64,000 nucleotides of DNA from Pseudomonas sp. 31-12 (lineage in GTDB: Bacteria; Pseudomonadota; Gammaproteobacteria; Pseudomonadales; Pseudomonadaceae): assembly GCF_003151075.1 (NCBI RefSeq), contig NZ_CP029482.1, positions 3,844,001 to 3,908,000 of the forward strand, in the 5' to 3' direction. Below are positions 56,200-64,000 of this stretch, piece after piece. A program made the position numbers and the translations under genes. The first letter of the stretch is position 1; every line of letters begins with the position of its first letter. A model generated the notes under the pieces. That model was not told where the DNA came from, made no database searches, and saw only the letters and a list, made by a program, of their open reading frames with translations.

Positions 56200-57942
56200 A
56201 TGAAAAGATTCATTCCGAATCTATTGGTGGCCGCCGTCAGTTTTGCCTCGATGGAAGCCATGGCCGCCGCCGATCTGGTGCTGATCAATGGCAAGATTTT
56301 CACCGCCGACCGCGCCCAACCGAAGGTGCAGGCGTTGGCGGTACAGGACGGCAAAGTGCTGCAAGTCGGCAGCGATGCGCAGATCAAGGCCCTGATCGCG
56401 TCGGGCACCAAAGTCGTCGACCTCGGCGGAAAGGCCCTGATGCCCGGCCTGATCGACAGCCATTCCCACGCGGTCTTCGGCGGCCTGGAAATGGTCTCGG
56501 CCAACATGGCAGACGAGGTGGTCGACCTCGACGAACTGGAAAAACGCCTGAAAGCCTGGCGTGACGATGGCAAGGCCCGGCATGGCGATGTGTTGAGCGT
56601 GGCCGGCATGAGTTCGACTTATTGGGCCCAGGCCGAAGCCCTAGGCAAGAAATTCAACAGTGGCGAATGGGCCAAGGTGCCCGTGGTGTTCGCCGGCAGC
56701 GATCACCACACCGCGTGGGCCAACAACGTGATGCTCGAACGCGCCGGGATTGATGCGGCGCTGCTCAAGTCATTGCCGGACGCCGAGAAAGACACGATCG
56801 GCAAACTCGCCGATGGCAGCCCCAACGGTTTCCTGGTGGACGCCGGCTGGGATCGCGTCGCCTCGAAGATGCCGGTGCCGAGCCCCGCCGACATGCTGAA
56901 AGCCGCGCAATCCGCCGTGCGCTACAACAACAGCCTCGGTATCACCGCGTGGATGGACCCCGCCGCCAACGCCGCGCCCGGCGAACCGGTGTTCGCGCTC
57001 AAACCCACGGAGAAAACCGTTGGTGTGCTACCGGTGTACAAGGCGCTGGCCGAAAGCGGCGGCATGAGCGCCCACGTCGCCGCGCTGTTGGTGGCCAACC
57101 CGAAAAGCGTGCCGGCCGATCTCGACACCCTGGACAAGGTCCGCCAGCAATTCCAGGGCATCCCGAACCTGACCTTGCCCGGGATCAAGATCTTCGCCGA
57201 CGGCGTGATCGAATACCCGGCGCAGAGCGCGGCGATGATCGATCCGTACAGCAACTCGCACAAACAGGGCGAACTGCTGATCGATCCGAAGCGCTTCGGT
57301 GAATTGGTCAGCGCCATCGATCAGCGTGGCTGGCTGGTGCACATCCACGCCATCGGCGACCGCGCGGTACGTGAATCGTTGAACGGCATCGCCCAGGCGC
57401 GCAAGGATCGCCAGAGCGGTGTGACCCACTCGATCACCCACCTGCAAATGGTCAACCCGAAAGAGTTTGCGCGGTTTAAGCCGCTCAACGTCATCGCCTC
57501 GATGCAACTGCTGTGGGCCAGCGCCGACGAATACACCCTGGACATGATCAAACCGTATGTCAGCGCGCAGGCTTTCCGTTATCAGTACCCGGCGCACTCG
57601 TTGCTTAAACAGGGTGCGACCATCGCCGGTGCGAGTGACTGGGCGGTGTCTTCTCCCAATCCATGGAACGCCATGGCCCAGGCCATCACCCGGGAAGGTC
57701 CGCTGGGCGTGTTGAATGCCGATGAGCGTATTGACCGCGAAACCATGTTCTACGCCTACACCCTCAACGCTGCCCGCACCATCGGGCTGGAGAAGCAAAT
57801 CGGTTCGTTGAGCCCTGGCAAGCAAGCGGATTTCATCGTGCTGGACCGCGACGTGTTCAGCGTCGACAACAAAGCCCTGCACGACACCCAGGTGCTGCAA
57901 ACCTGGTTCGCCGGTCGCGAAGTCTACGCACCGACGCTCTAA
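56200..57942 (+). CDS. Sec-exported amidohydrolase (amidohydrolase 3 family)
   Basis: A 580-residue YtcJ-like hydrolase with a Sec signal peptide (FIPNLLVAAVSFASMEAMAA). Core segments: ADLVLINGKIFTADRAQPKV, GKALMPGLIDSHSHAVFGG (metal-binding HSH), VHIHAIGDRAVRE, GASDWAVSSPNPW, and LSPGKQADFIVLDRDVF. It differs from the amidohydrolase at 27386 in lacking a twin-arginine signal and the Cys/His tail. Divergent from the LysR gene, which probably regulates it. Substrate unknown. A TorF-like porin gene follows. Confidence 0.88.
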   Translation: MKRFIPNLLVAAVSFASMEAMAAADLVLINGKIFTADRAQPKVQALAVQDGKVLQVGSDAQIKALIASGTKVVDLGGKALMPGLIDSHSHAVFGGLEMVSANMADEVVDLDELEKRLKAWRDDGKARHGDVLSVAGMSSTYWAQAEALGKKFNSGEWAKVPVVFAGSDHHTAWANNVMLERAGIDAALLKSLPDAEKDTIGKLADGSPNGFLVDAGWDRVASKMPVPSPADMLKAAQSAVRYNNSLGITAWMDPAANAAPGEPVFALKPTEKTVGVLPVYKALAESGGMSAHVAALLVANPKSVPADLDTLDKVRQQFQGIPNLTLPGIKIFADGVIEYPAQSAAMIDPYSNSHKQGELLIDPKRFGELVSAIDQRGWLVHIHAIGDRAVRESLNGIAQARKDRQSGVTHSITHLQMVNPKEFARFKPLNVIASMQLLWASADEYTLDMIKPYVSAQAFRYQYPAHSLLKQGATIAGASDWAVSSPNPWNAMAQAITREGPLGVLNADERIDRETMFYAYTLNAARTIGLEKQIGSLSPGKQADFIVLDRDVFSVDNKALHDTQVLQTWFAGREVYAPTL

Positions 57943-58050
57943 GAAAAATCAGCTTCACCCGCTGCCCTGCCCCGCGTTTGTCGCCGGGGTTCGGCGCAGC
58001 CTTGCCGCAAAAAATCTGCCCATAACAATCACAATAACGGGACGCACCCC

Positions 58051-58788
58051 ATGAAAGCTTTCACCCTGTTCGCCCTCGGTTCCTTGAGCCTTCTTCCCTT
58101 GAGCAGCCAGGCCCTGCCCTTGAATGACGATTTCGCCCTGCTGGTCGACCTGACCCTGGCCAGCGACTACCGCACCCGTGGCATTTCGCAAACCCAGAAT
58201 GACCCTGCGGTGCAGGCCGGTTTGACCCTGGCGCACAGCAGCGGCCTGTACCTCGGCGCATGGAGTTCAAACGTCGATTTCGGTGGCGGTTTGAAAGCCC
58301 GGCAGGAAGTCGATTACTACGCCGGTTGGCTCTGGCAAGCGACCGATGCGGTGAGCCTGGACCTTGGCTATCTCAAATACGCTTATCCAAAGGAAAGCCA
58401 GTTCAACCAGGGCGAGACCTACGCAATCCTCAGCGCTTATGGCGTGAAGCTGGCGGCCTATTACTCCGCGGATGCGCCGGGGATCGACAGCAAACAGAGC
58501 TCACTCTACAGCTACGTTGGTTATGAAACCGAGTTGCCTTACGACACGGGCTTGAAACTGCGATACGGAAACATGGATTTCAAGGACCCGCACCTGTACA
58601 CGATGTCGGGCGATGTCGAAGACTCGTACCGCGAATGGGAAGTCAAACTGTCCCACGAACTGGCCGGTGTGATGCTGGGCTTGAGTTACATCGACACTGA
58701 CCTGTCGAAAAGCCAGTGCGCCAGCAACTGGGGCTTCGACGATGTGTGCAGCGCCACGGTGGTGGCAAGCATCAGCAAATCCTTCTGA
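58051..58788 (+). CDS. TorF-family putative porin
   Basis: A 245-residue outer-membrane beta-barrel protein with a signal peptide (FTLFALGSLSLLPLSSQALP). The TorF/Gcw_chp pattern is clear: LTLASDYRTRGISQTQNDPAVQAGL, LGAWSSNVDFG, and VDYYAGWLWQ. It ends in phenylalanine (SISKSF), as expected for an outer-membrane protein. It lies 108 bases after the amidohydrolase and may supply that enzyme's substrate, which is inference only. Confidence 0.86.
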   Translation: MKAFTLFALGSLSLLPLSSQALPLNDDFALLVDLTLASDYRTRGISQTQNDPAVQAGLTLAHSSGLYLGAWSSNVDFGGGLKARQEVDYYAGWLWQATDAVSLDLGYLKYAYPKESQFNQGETYAILSAYGVKLAAYYSADAPGIDSKQSSLYSYVGYETELPYDTGLKLRYGNMDFKDPHLYTMSGDVEDSYREWEVKLSHELAGVMLGLSYIDTDLSKSQCASNWGFDDVCSATVVASISKSF

Positions 58789-58860
58789 CCCAAAGGGAAT
58801 TCGGCCGTTCCCAGGAGTGAGGCGTGTCATGTAAGGCCACGGGTAAACCGCCACGGTGGG

Positions 58861-59131
58861 TCATGCCTGATTCCCTTTTTGCCGGTCGATCCGCAAGCGG
58901 TACTGGAAGGCATCGCCACGGTAGTAAAGGTGTTCGAAGTGCACGGGAAGGCCTGCGGCATCGTGGGTCAGGCGCTCGATGCGCATGATCGGCGAACCGG
59001 CCTCGACGTTCAGCGCCTGGGTCAGGTCGCTGTCGGCCAGCACCGCGTCGATGGCCAGATCCGCGTGATCAAGCGCCAGGCCGCAGTCGTTTTCGAGGAT
59101 CAGGAACTGAACGCAGGCTTGCCTGCGGTTA
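58861..59131 (-). pseudogene. C-terminal remnant of a GntR/UTRA-domain regulator
   Basis: The frame ending at 58861 reads VLADSDLTQALNVEAGSPIM, RIERLTHDAAGLPVHFEHLY and YRGDAFQYRLRID, the end of a UTRA ligand-binding domain from HutC-type GntR regulators. In the same frame it extends upstream through LILENDCGLALDHADLAI to about 59131. No GntR helix-turn-helix is present; the FAD oxidoreductase gene occupies the position. The gene has lost its DNA-binding half and is probably nonfunctional. Confidence 0.72.
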
Positions 59132-59136
59132 GCCGA

Positions 59137-60273
59137 TTACGTCGTTGATGAGAACGGGAAAAGCCGTTGCACCACCCGATCGGCCAGTGCCAGGCAACTG
59201 GTGAGCCCCGGGGATTCAATGCCGAACAGGTTCACCAGCCCCGGCACGCCATGCTCGGCCGGGCCGCTGATGATGAAGTCGGCGGCGGGTTCAGTCGGGG
59301 CGGTGATTTTCGGGCGGATGCCGCTGTAGGCCGGTTGCAGGCTGTCATCGGGCAATGAAGGCCAGTAACGGCGGATCGCCTGATAGAACCCGTCGGCCCG
59401 GCGCGGGTCGACGCGGTAATCGATATGGTCGACCCATTCCACGTCGGGCCCGAAGCGCGCCTGGCCGCCGAGATCGAGTGTCATGTGCACGCCCAGCCCG
59501 GCGCTTTCCGGTGCCGGATACACTAGGTGCCGAAACGGCGCCCGGCCGCTGAAGCTGAAATAGCTGCCCTTGCACCAGCGTGCCTCGGGAACGTGCTGCG
59601 ACGGCAAGCCTTGAATCTGGCTCGCCACCTCAGGCGCGGACAACCCGGCGCAATTGATCAGCTCGCGACAAGTCAAGGTCATCGGCTGTGCGCCGCCCAT
59701 GTGCAATTCGAAACCCTGTTCGATGCAACGGGCGGACACCAACGGTGTGTGGAAGGCAATTGAAGCGCCCGAGGCTTCAGCGTCTGCCTGAAGCGCCAGC
59801 ATCAACGCATGGGAATCGACGATCCCGGTGGACGGCGACCAGAGCGCGGCGACGCAGGACAGCGCCGGTTCAAGCGACTGCGCCTGCCCGGCGTCCAGCC
59901 ATTGCAAGTCATCGACGCCATTGCGCCGGCCCTGCTCCAACAATGTCTGCAAGGCCGCGCACTGGCTTTCATCCGTGGCCACAATCAGCTTGCCCGGGCG
60001 CTGGTAATCGACACCGCGCTCATCGCAAAAGGCGTACAGGCGCTGCTTGCCTTCCACGCACAATTGCGCTTTCAGGCTGCCGCTCGGGTAATAGATGCCG
60101 GCGTGGATCACTTCTGAATTGCGCGAACTGATGCCCACGCCAATGCCCTCGCCGGCTTCGATCAGGATCACTTCGCGCCCGCTTTGGGCCAGCGCCCTGG
60201 CCACCGCCAGGCCCACCACGCCGGCTCCGACCACCACACATTCGATATCGACGCTCACCTGCCCTCCGCTCAT
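59137..60273 (-). CDS. FAD-dependent oxidoreductase, L-2-hydroxyglutarate oxidase-like
   Basis: A 378-residue flavoprotein of the DAO/LhgO type. An N-terminal dinucleotide-binding motif ([20 protein letters not shown]) leads into the family motif [20 protein letters not shown], then [16 protein letters not shown] [10 protein letters not shown] and [15 protein letters not shown]. The C-terminus retains the FAD-contacting [20 protein letters not shown]. It begins one base after the MFS stop on the same strand and probably oxidises a 2-hydroxy acid that the MFS carrier imports. The exact acid is not known. A GntR remnant follows its end, hinting at a former regulator. Confidence 0.87.
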   Translation of the reverse strand: MSGGQVSVDIECVVVGAGVVGLAVARALAQSGREVILIEAGEGIGVGISSRNSEVIHAGIYYPSGSLKAQLCVEGKQRLYAFCDERGVDYQRPGKLIVATDESQCAALQTLLEQGRRNGVDDLQWLDAGQAQSLEPALSCVAALWSPSTGIVDSHALMLALQADAEASGASIAFHTPLVSARCIEQGFELHMGGAQPMTLTCRELINCAGLSAPEVASQIQGLPSQHVPEARWCKGSYFSFSGRAPFRHLVYPAPESAGLGVHMTLDLGGQARFGPDVEWVDHIDYRVDPRRADGFYQAIRRYWPSLPDDSLQPAYSGIRPKITAPTEPAADFIISGPAEHGVPGLVNLFGIESPGLTSCLALADRVVQRLFPFSSTT

Positions 60274-60274
60274 G

Positions 60275-61588
60275 TCAAGCCAGCCCCCGCTCCCGATAAT
60301 CGATCAGGCTGGAGAATATCGCCAGCAGCATGGCCATGACCACGAAGAAGATCAGCACCAGGAAATACGACCCGGTGAACTGCACAATCAGCCCGATCAG
60401 GATCGGCACGATCACCCCGGCCATGTTGCCGCAGAAGTTCATGGTGCCCGCCAGCACGCCGGTTTTCGAGGTGCCGCCGAGGATCGACGGAATGCACCAG
60501 TACATGCCGCACCAACGAATGAAAAACATCGCCACGCAGAGCAGGCCGATCGCCTTGCCGGCCTCATTGGTATAGGCCACCGCCAGCATGCACAGCGCCG
60601 CAACCAGCGCTGAGCCGCTGAACATGCTGCGCATCACCAGATTGGGCGAGGCGCCGCTGGTTTTCCATTTATCGCCCAGATACCCGCCCACCAGTTCGCC
60701 GACGAAACCGCACATAAAGATGAGGAAGGTCGCGCCGCCCATGCTGGAAATGTTCAGGCCGTGGGTCTGGTGCAGGTAGCTCGGCATCCAGGTCAGCAAA
60801 CCGTAGAACACGCTGAGAATGCAGCAGTAACCGGCGAACATGGCCAGCACCGAACGGTCCTTCAGCAGTTCTTTGAGAGGGATGCTGGTCACCGCACCGG
60901 GTTGGCTGACTTTGATATTGCCCTCGGTGATGTGCGCCAGTTCCGCCGCGTTGACACCAGGGTGTTCGCTGGGATGGTTGCGGATGTATTTCCAGGCCAG
61001 CACACCGGCAAGCATGGTGCCGATGCCTGCGATCACAAAGGCGATGCGCCAGGAATCGAACCAGCCGATCAGCCCGGCAATGATGATTGCGCCGAAGGCA
61101 CTGCCCAACGGCGCGCCGCCATCGACCAGCACCGCGCCGCGACCGCGTTCGTTGGGGGTCAGCCAGGCGCCGTTCAGCTTGGCCCCGGCCGGCATGATTG
61201 GCGACTCGGCGATACCCAGGCCCATGCGCGTGATCATCAGCGTGATCCAGTTGTGCGCACCGGCGGCCAAGGCCTGGAAGGCGCCCCAGGCAACGGTCGC
61301 GATGACAATGACGCGGCGGGTCTGAAAGCGGTCCAGCAGCATGCCGCCGGGAATCTGCATCAACGCGTAGGACCAGAAAAATGCGCTGAGCATCAAGCCT
61401 TCCAGCGCGGGCGGGATCTGGAATTCACTGGAAATCAGCGGCAAGGCCACCGACAGCGAAGCGCGGTCGATGTAGTTGATGGCGGTCAGCAGCAACATGA
61501 TGAGGAAGATCCGCCAGCGCACGCTGGTGGGACGTTCGGTGGCAGACGCGGCGGCGAGCCGCAGGGTTTCGGCACTCGGATTGTTCAT
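60275..61588 (-). CDS. MFS transporter, anion:cation symporter (sugar acid) type
   Basis: A 437-residue 12-span major facilitator of the ACS family that includes galactonate and glucarate carriers. Visible signatures: [20 protein letters not shown] (first span with the acid-sensitive NYIDRAS), [20 protein letters not shown] and [20 protein letters not shown]. The start [13 protein letters not shown] was chosen; an upstream open stretch is translated REP-side sequence. It is one base from the FAD oxidoreductase gene, which is probably cotranscribed, suggesting uptake of a hydroxy- or sugar acid. Confidence 0.9.
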   Translation of the reverse strand: MNNPSAETLRLAAASATERPTSVRWRIFLIMLLLTAINYIDRASLSVALPLISSEFQIPPALEGLMLSAFFWSYALMQIPGGMLLDRFQTRRVIVIATVAWGAFQALAAGAHNWITLMITRMGLGIAESPIMPAGAKLNGAWLTPNERGRGAVLVDGGAPLGSAFGAIIIAGLIGWFDSWRIAFVIAGIGTMLAGVLAWKYIRNHPSEHPGVNAAELAHITEGNIKVSQPGAVTSIPLKELLKDRSVLAMFAGYCCILSVFYGLLTWMPSYLHQTHGLNISSMGGATFLIFMCGFVGELVGGYLGDKWKTSGASPNLVMRSMFSGSALVAALCMLAVAYTNEAGKAIGLLCVAMFFIRWCGMYWCIPSILGGTSKTGVLAGTMNFCGNMAGVIVPILIGLIVQFTGSYFLVLIFFVVMAMLLAIFSSLIDYRERGLA

Positions 61589-61663
61589 GAGGGGCGCACT
61601 CTTATTGTTGTGGATACGAGCCGCCCAATGCCTGTCAGTCAATGTTCTGAATACCGCAATCCC

Positions 61664-61756
61664 CTGTGGGAGCCAGCCTGCTGGCGATGTCGGCAGACCA
61701 TCCAACATTCATGTGACTGACCCACCGCTATCGCCAGCAGGCTGGCTCCCACAGGG
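61664..61756. repeat. REP pair, family A variant
   Basis: CTGTGGGAGCCAGCCTGCTGGCGAT and its inverted partner ATCGCCAGCAGGCTGGCTCCCACAG face each other. The core has changed on both arms in a compensatory way, so the stem is preserved. Confidence 0.88.
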
Positions 61757-61872
61757 GATTGCGTTTTGACTGACCGGCATGAGGCAAGCGGCCCCACTCT
61801 AATCACACCCCCGAGTACTGAATAATGATGGGATCTGATTGGGGGATCACCAAACGTCATCCCCCGAAAAGA

Positions 61873-62661
61873 TCAGAACGTCCCCGGGAAGCTGCCGCCG
61901 TCGAGCAAGAGGTTTTGCCCGGTGAGAAAACCGGATTGGGCGCTGCAAATGAATGCGCAGTAAGCACCGAACTCATCGGGCTGCCCGAAGCGCTGGGCCG
62001 GCACGTGCTTGCGCCGCTGCTCGCTGATGCTTTCGACGCTGGTGCCATTGGCTTCGGCGGCAGCGCTCAGGGTCTTGTGCAAACGCTCGGTCTCGAACGG
62101 CCCCGGCAGCAGATTGTTGATCGTCACGTTGTGCCCGGCCAGCCGCGACTGGCGTGCAAGCCCGGCGATGAAACCGGTCAGGCCGCTGCGTGCGCCATTG
62201 GACAGGCCCAGCACATCGATCGGTGCCTTTACCGCGCCGGAGGTGATGTTGACGATGCGCCCGAAACCTCGCTCGGCCATGCCATCGACGCAGGCCTTGA
62301 TCAGCTCGATGGGCGTGAGCATGTTGGCATCCAGCGCCTTCAGCCAGTCTTCGCGCTGCCAGTCGCGGAAGTCGCCCGGTGGCGGGCCGCCTGCGTTGTT
62401 GATCAGGATGTCCACCTGCGGACATGCCGCCAGAACCTGCTCACGCACCGCAGGCGTGCTGATGTCCCCGGACACCGTGCGCACTTCGATGCCCGGCGCC
62501 AGGCTGCGCAATTCTGAAGCCGCAGCTTGCAACGTTTCGTCGCCCCGGGCGTTGATCACCAGGTTGACGCCCTCCTTCGCCAAGGCCCGCGCACACGCCA
62601 GCCCCAAGCCCTTGCTGGCGGCGCAGACGATGGCCCAGCGACCTGAAATACCCAAATCCAT
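61873..62661 (-). CDS. Short-chain dehydrogenase/reductase without the usual Tyr-Lys pair
   Basis: A 262-residue SDR protein. The N-terminal cofactor part (IVCAASKGLGLACARALA) is a TGxxxGxG variant with AASKGLG, and VDILINNAGGPPPG is normal. The catalytic serine is in NITSGAV. The position expected for YxxxK, 13 residues after that serine, reads SNGAR in place of YxxxK, so tyrosine and lysine are replaced by serine and arginine. The ending LTGQNLLLDGGSFPGTF is typical of the family. Closely related SDRs with SNGAR exist, recalled from memory. It may have altered chemistry. Divergent from the iron alcohol dehydrogenase. Confidence 0.86.
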   Translation of the reverse strand: MDLGISGRWAIVCAASKGLGLACARALAKEGVNLVINARGDETLQAAASELRSLAPGIEVRTVSGDISTPAVREQVLAACPQVDILINNAGGPPPGDFRDWQREDWLKALDANMLTPIELIKACVDGMAERGFGRIVNITSGAVKAPIDVLGLSNGARSGLTGFIAGLARQSRLAGHNVTINNLLPGPFETERLHKTLSAAAEANGTSVESISEQRRKHVPAQRFGQPDEFGAYCAFICSAQSGFLTGQNLLLDGGSFPGTF

Positions 62662-62815
62662 GACGATGCTCCTGACGGTTGGAAAACCTCACGTTACCAC
62701 CGCAACCCGACACGCCGGGGGATGACAAAGGGTGATCGGCGGATCAGACCTTTTCATTATCGGCCGCCTCCCACGCTTATTACTGTCTGCGGACCAATAA
62801 GAACCGGAGAAACCC

Positions 62816-63982
62816 ATGAACCCGTTCCAGTTTTATTTCCCCACCACCTTGAAGAGCGGCAATGGCCTGGTGCGTCAGGCCGGTGCATTGCTCAAGCCCC
62901 ATGTTCGGAAAAAACTGCTGGTAGTCACCGACGCAGGGCTGATGGCGTCGGGCGTGATGGAAGGTTTTTTTGCCTCGCTGGCCGAGAGCGACATCGGCTA
63001 TGAAGTGTTTTCCGGCGTCGAGCCTAACCCCACCACCGATGTGCTGGAACGCGCCGTGGCCTTCCTGAAAAACCACGACTGCGACTCGGTGATCGGCGTC
63101 GGTGGCGGCAGCAGCATCGACACTGCCAAGGTTGTGGCGGCCATGGCCACCAACCCCGGCAACATCCTCGACTACGAGGGCTACGACAAATTGCTGCACC
63201 CGCCCCTGCCGATCTTCGCGATCCCGACCACCTCCGGCACCGGCAGCGAATGCACCGCCTCCACCGTGTTCACCAACACCAAGACCCTGTTCAAAACCGT
63301 GATCATCAGCCCGGCACTGTTTCCGAAACTGGCGATTCTCGACGCCGAGCTGACGCTCAAACTGCCGCCGTCGATCACCGCCGCCACGGGCATGGACGCC
63401 TTGACCCACGCCATCGAATCCTACGTCTCGAAGCAGGCCAACCCGGTCAGCCAGGCCCTGGCGCTGCAAGCGATCAAGATGATCTGCACCCACCTGCCGA
63501 AAGCCTTTTTCACGGGCTCCGATCTGCACGCCCGGGAGCAGATGCTGCTCGGCTCTTTCCTCGCTGGCGTCGCGTTCGCCCAATCGAAACTGGGCAATGT
63601 GCATGCGATCTCCCACACCTTCGGCGGCGTCTTCAACATTCCCCATGGCATCGCCAACGCCACGCTGCTGCCCTACGTCATCGAATACAACCTGGCCGCC
63701 TGCCCGGAACTGTTTCGCGAAATCGCCATTGCCATGGGCGAAGACGTCGACGGCCTGAGCCCTGCCTGCGCCGGACACAAAGTGGTGGAGCACGTGGTGG
63801 CGCTGAACAAGGCCATCGGCATTCCCGACACCATCAAGGACCTGGGCGTGGACCTGGACTACATGCCGCAAATGGTCAGCGATTCGATGCGCAGCGGTAA
63901 CGTGCTGGTCAACCCACGCCTGACCACTGCCGCCGACATCGAACGAATCATCAGCAACGCCTGGCACGGCATTCATTCCTGA
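62816..63982 (+). CDS. Iron-containing alcohol dehydrogenase
   Basis: A 388-residue group III (iron-activated) alcohol dehydrogenase. The nucleotide-binding motif is GVGGGSSIDTAK. The metal ligands are seen in GMDALTHAIESY (D and H), HAISHTFGG and IPHGIANA. It begins MNPFQFYFPTTLKSG after AACCGGAGAAACCC. The substrate range cannot be read from sequence; a 1-alkanol or hydroxy-acid intermediate of the neighbouring catabolic genes is possible. Divergent from the SDR gene. The next gene starts 12 bases after its stop. Confidence 0.93.
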   Translation: MNPFQFYFPTTLKSGNGLVRQAGALLKPHVRKKLLVVTDAGLMASGVMEGFFASLAESDIGYEVFSGVEPNPTTDVLERAVAFLKNHDCDSVIGVGGGSSIDTAKVVAAMATNPGNILDYEGYDKLLHPPLPIFAIPTTSGTGSECTASTVFTNTKTLFKTVIISPALFPKLAILDAELTLKLPPSITAATGMDALTHAIESYVSKQANPVSQALALQAIKMICTHLPKAFFTGSDLHAREQMLLGSFLAGVAFAQSKLGNVHAISHTFGGVFNIPHGIANATLLPYVIEYNLAACPELFREIAIAMGEDVDGLSPACAGHKVVEHVVALNKAIGIPDTIKDLGVDLDYMPQMVSDSMRSGNVLVNPRLTTAADIERIISNAWHGIHS

Positions 63983-63994
63983 GAGACGACTCCC

Positions 63995-64000
63995 ATGTTC
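63995..64000 (+). CDS. Start of next gene, cut by the window edge
   Basis: ATGTTC follows GAGAGACGACTCCC 12 bases beyond the alcohol dehydrogenase stop. The ribosome-binding site and spacing suggest a downstream operon partner, but only two codons are visible, so no product can be named. Confidence 0.45.

Overview
The window looks like a chromosomal segment of a fluorescent-group Pseudomonas, close to P. fluorescens, P. mandelii or P. putida. This rests on high GC, the GTGGGAGCGGGCTTGCTCGCG class of REP palindromes between genes, and typical Pseudomonas neighbourhoods: cobW-cobN with cbtBA/cobE/cobM, nfuA, cti next to metH, cysI with its DUF934 partner, and lexA2-imuA-imuB-dnaE2. I see no tRNA, rRNA, complete insertion sequence, prophage or CRISPR array. 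Most of the DNA is ordinary core or shell genome. It carries a few decaying genes and many REP pairs.

Layout. 1-8343: aerobic cobalamin locus. On the minus strand lie a chelatase AAA gene (partial), cobN and cobW behind a cobalamin riboswitch. On the plus strand a second cobalamin riboswitch leads cbtB, cbtA, cobE and cobM. 8547-20831: nfuA, an acyltransferase, cti, B12-dependent metH, a DUF2970 protein, a periplasmic binding protein, a 37-residue membrane peptide, and cysI with a DUF934 gene. 20840-24694: a very large LRR protein resembling secreted NEL-type effectors, but with a degenerate C-terminus. 24871-29344: SohB-type protease, histidine phosphatase, SCP2 protein and a Tat-exported amidohydrolase. 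29698-34267: a decayed hoxX-like gene, a LysR regulator, and a two-gene operon of a membrane di-iron hydroxylase fused to an SRPBCC domain plus an SMP-30-like propeller protein.

34390-41704: small stress-type proteins (YdcH/DUF465, DUF4142, two acidic disordered proteins) next to a six-gene overlapping operon. The operon encodes a stressosome core (RsbR-, RsbS- and RsbT-like), an anti-sigma-like ATPase fused to an RsbX-like phosphatase, a soluble histidine kinase, and a REC-PAS-kinase-REC hybrid. No sigma factor is present. This is the most interesting system here: partner switching appears to feed a phosphorelay. 41831-46748: class II UvrA and another PAS hybrid kinase. 47421-49159: a CsgG-DUF4810-DUF799 lipoprotein set without curli genes. 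49409-55148: the LexA2-controlled mutasome. 55179-64000: LysR, Sec-exported amidohydrolase, TorF-like porin, a truncated GntR gene, FAD oxidoreductase, MFS carrier, an SDR lacking the usual Tyr-Lys pair, and an iron alcohol dehydrogenase.

REP elements of two sequence families occur between many genes. One composite REP lies in frame inside cobN and is a multiple of three in length, so the gene stays open.
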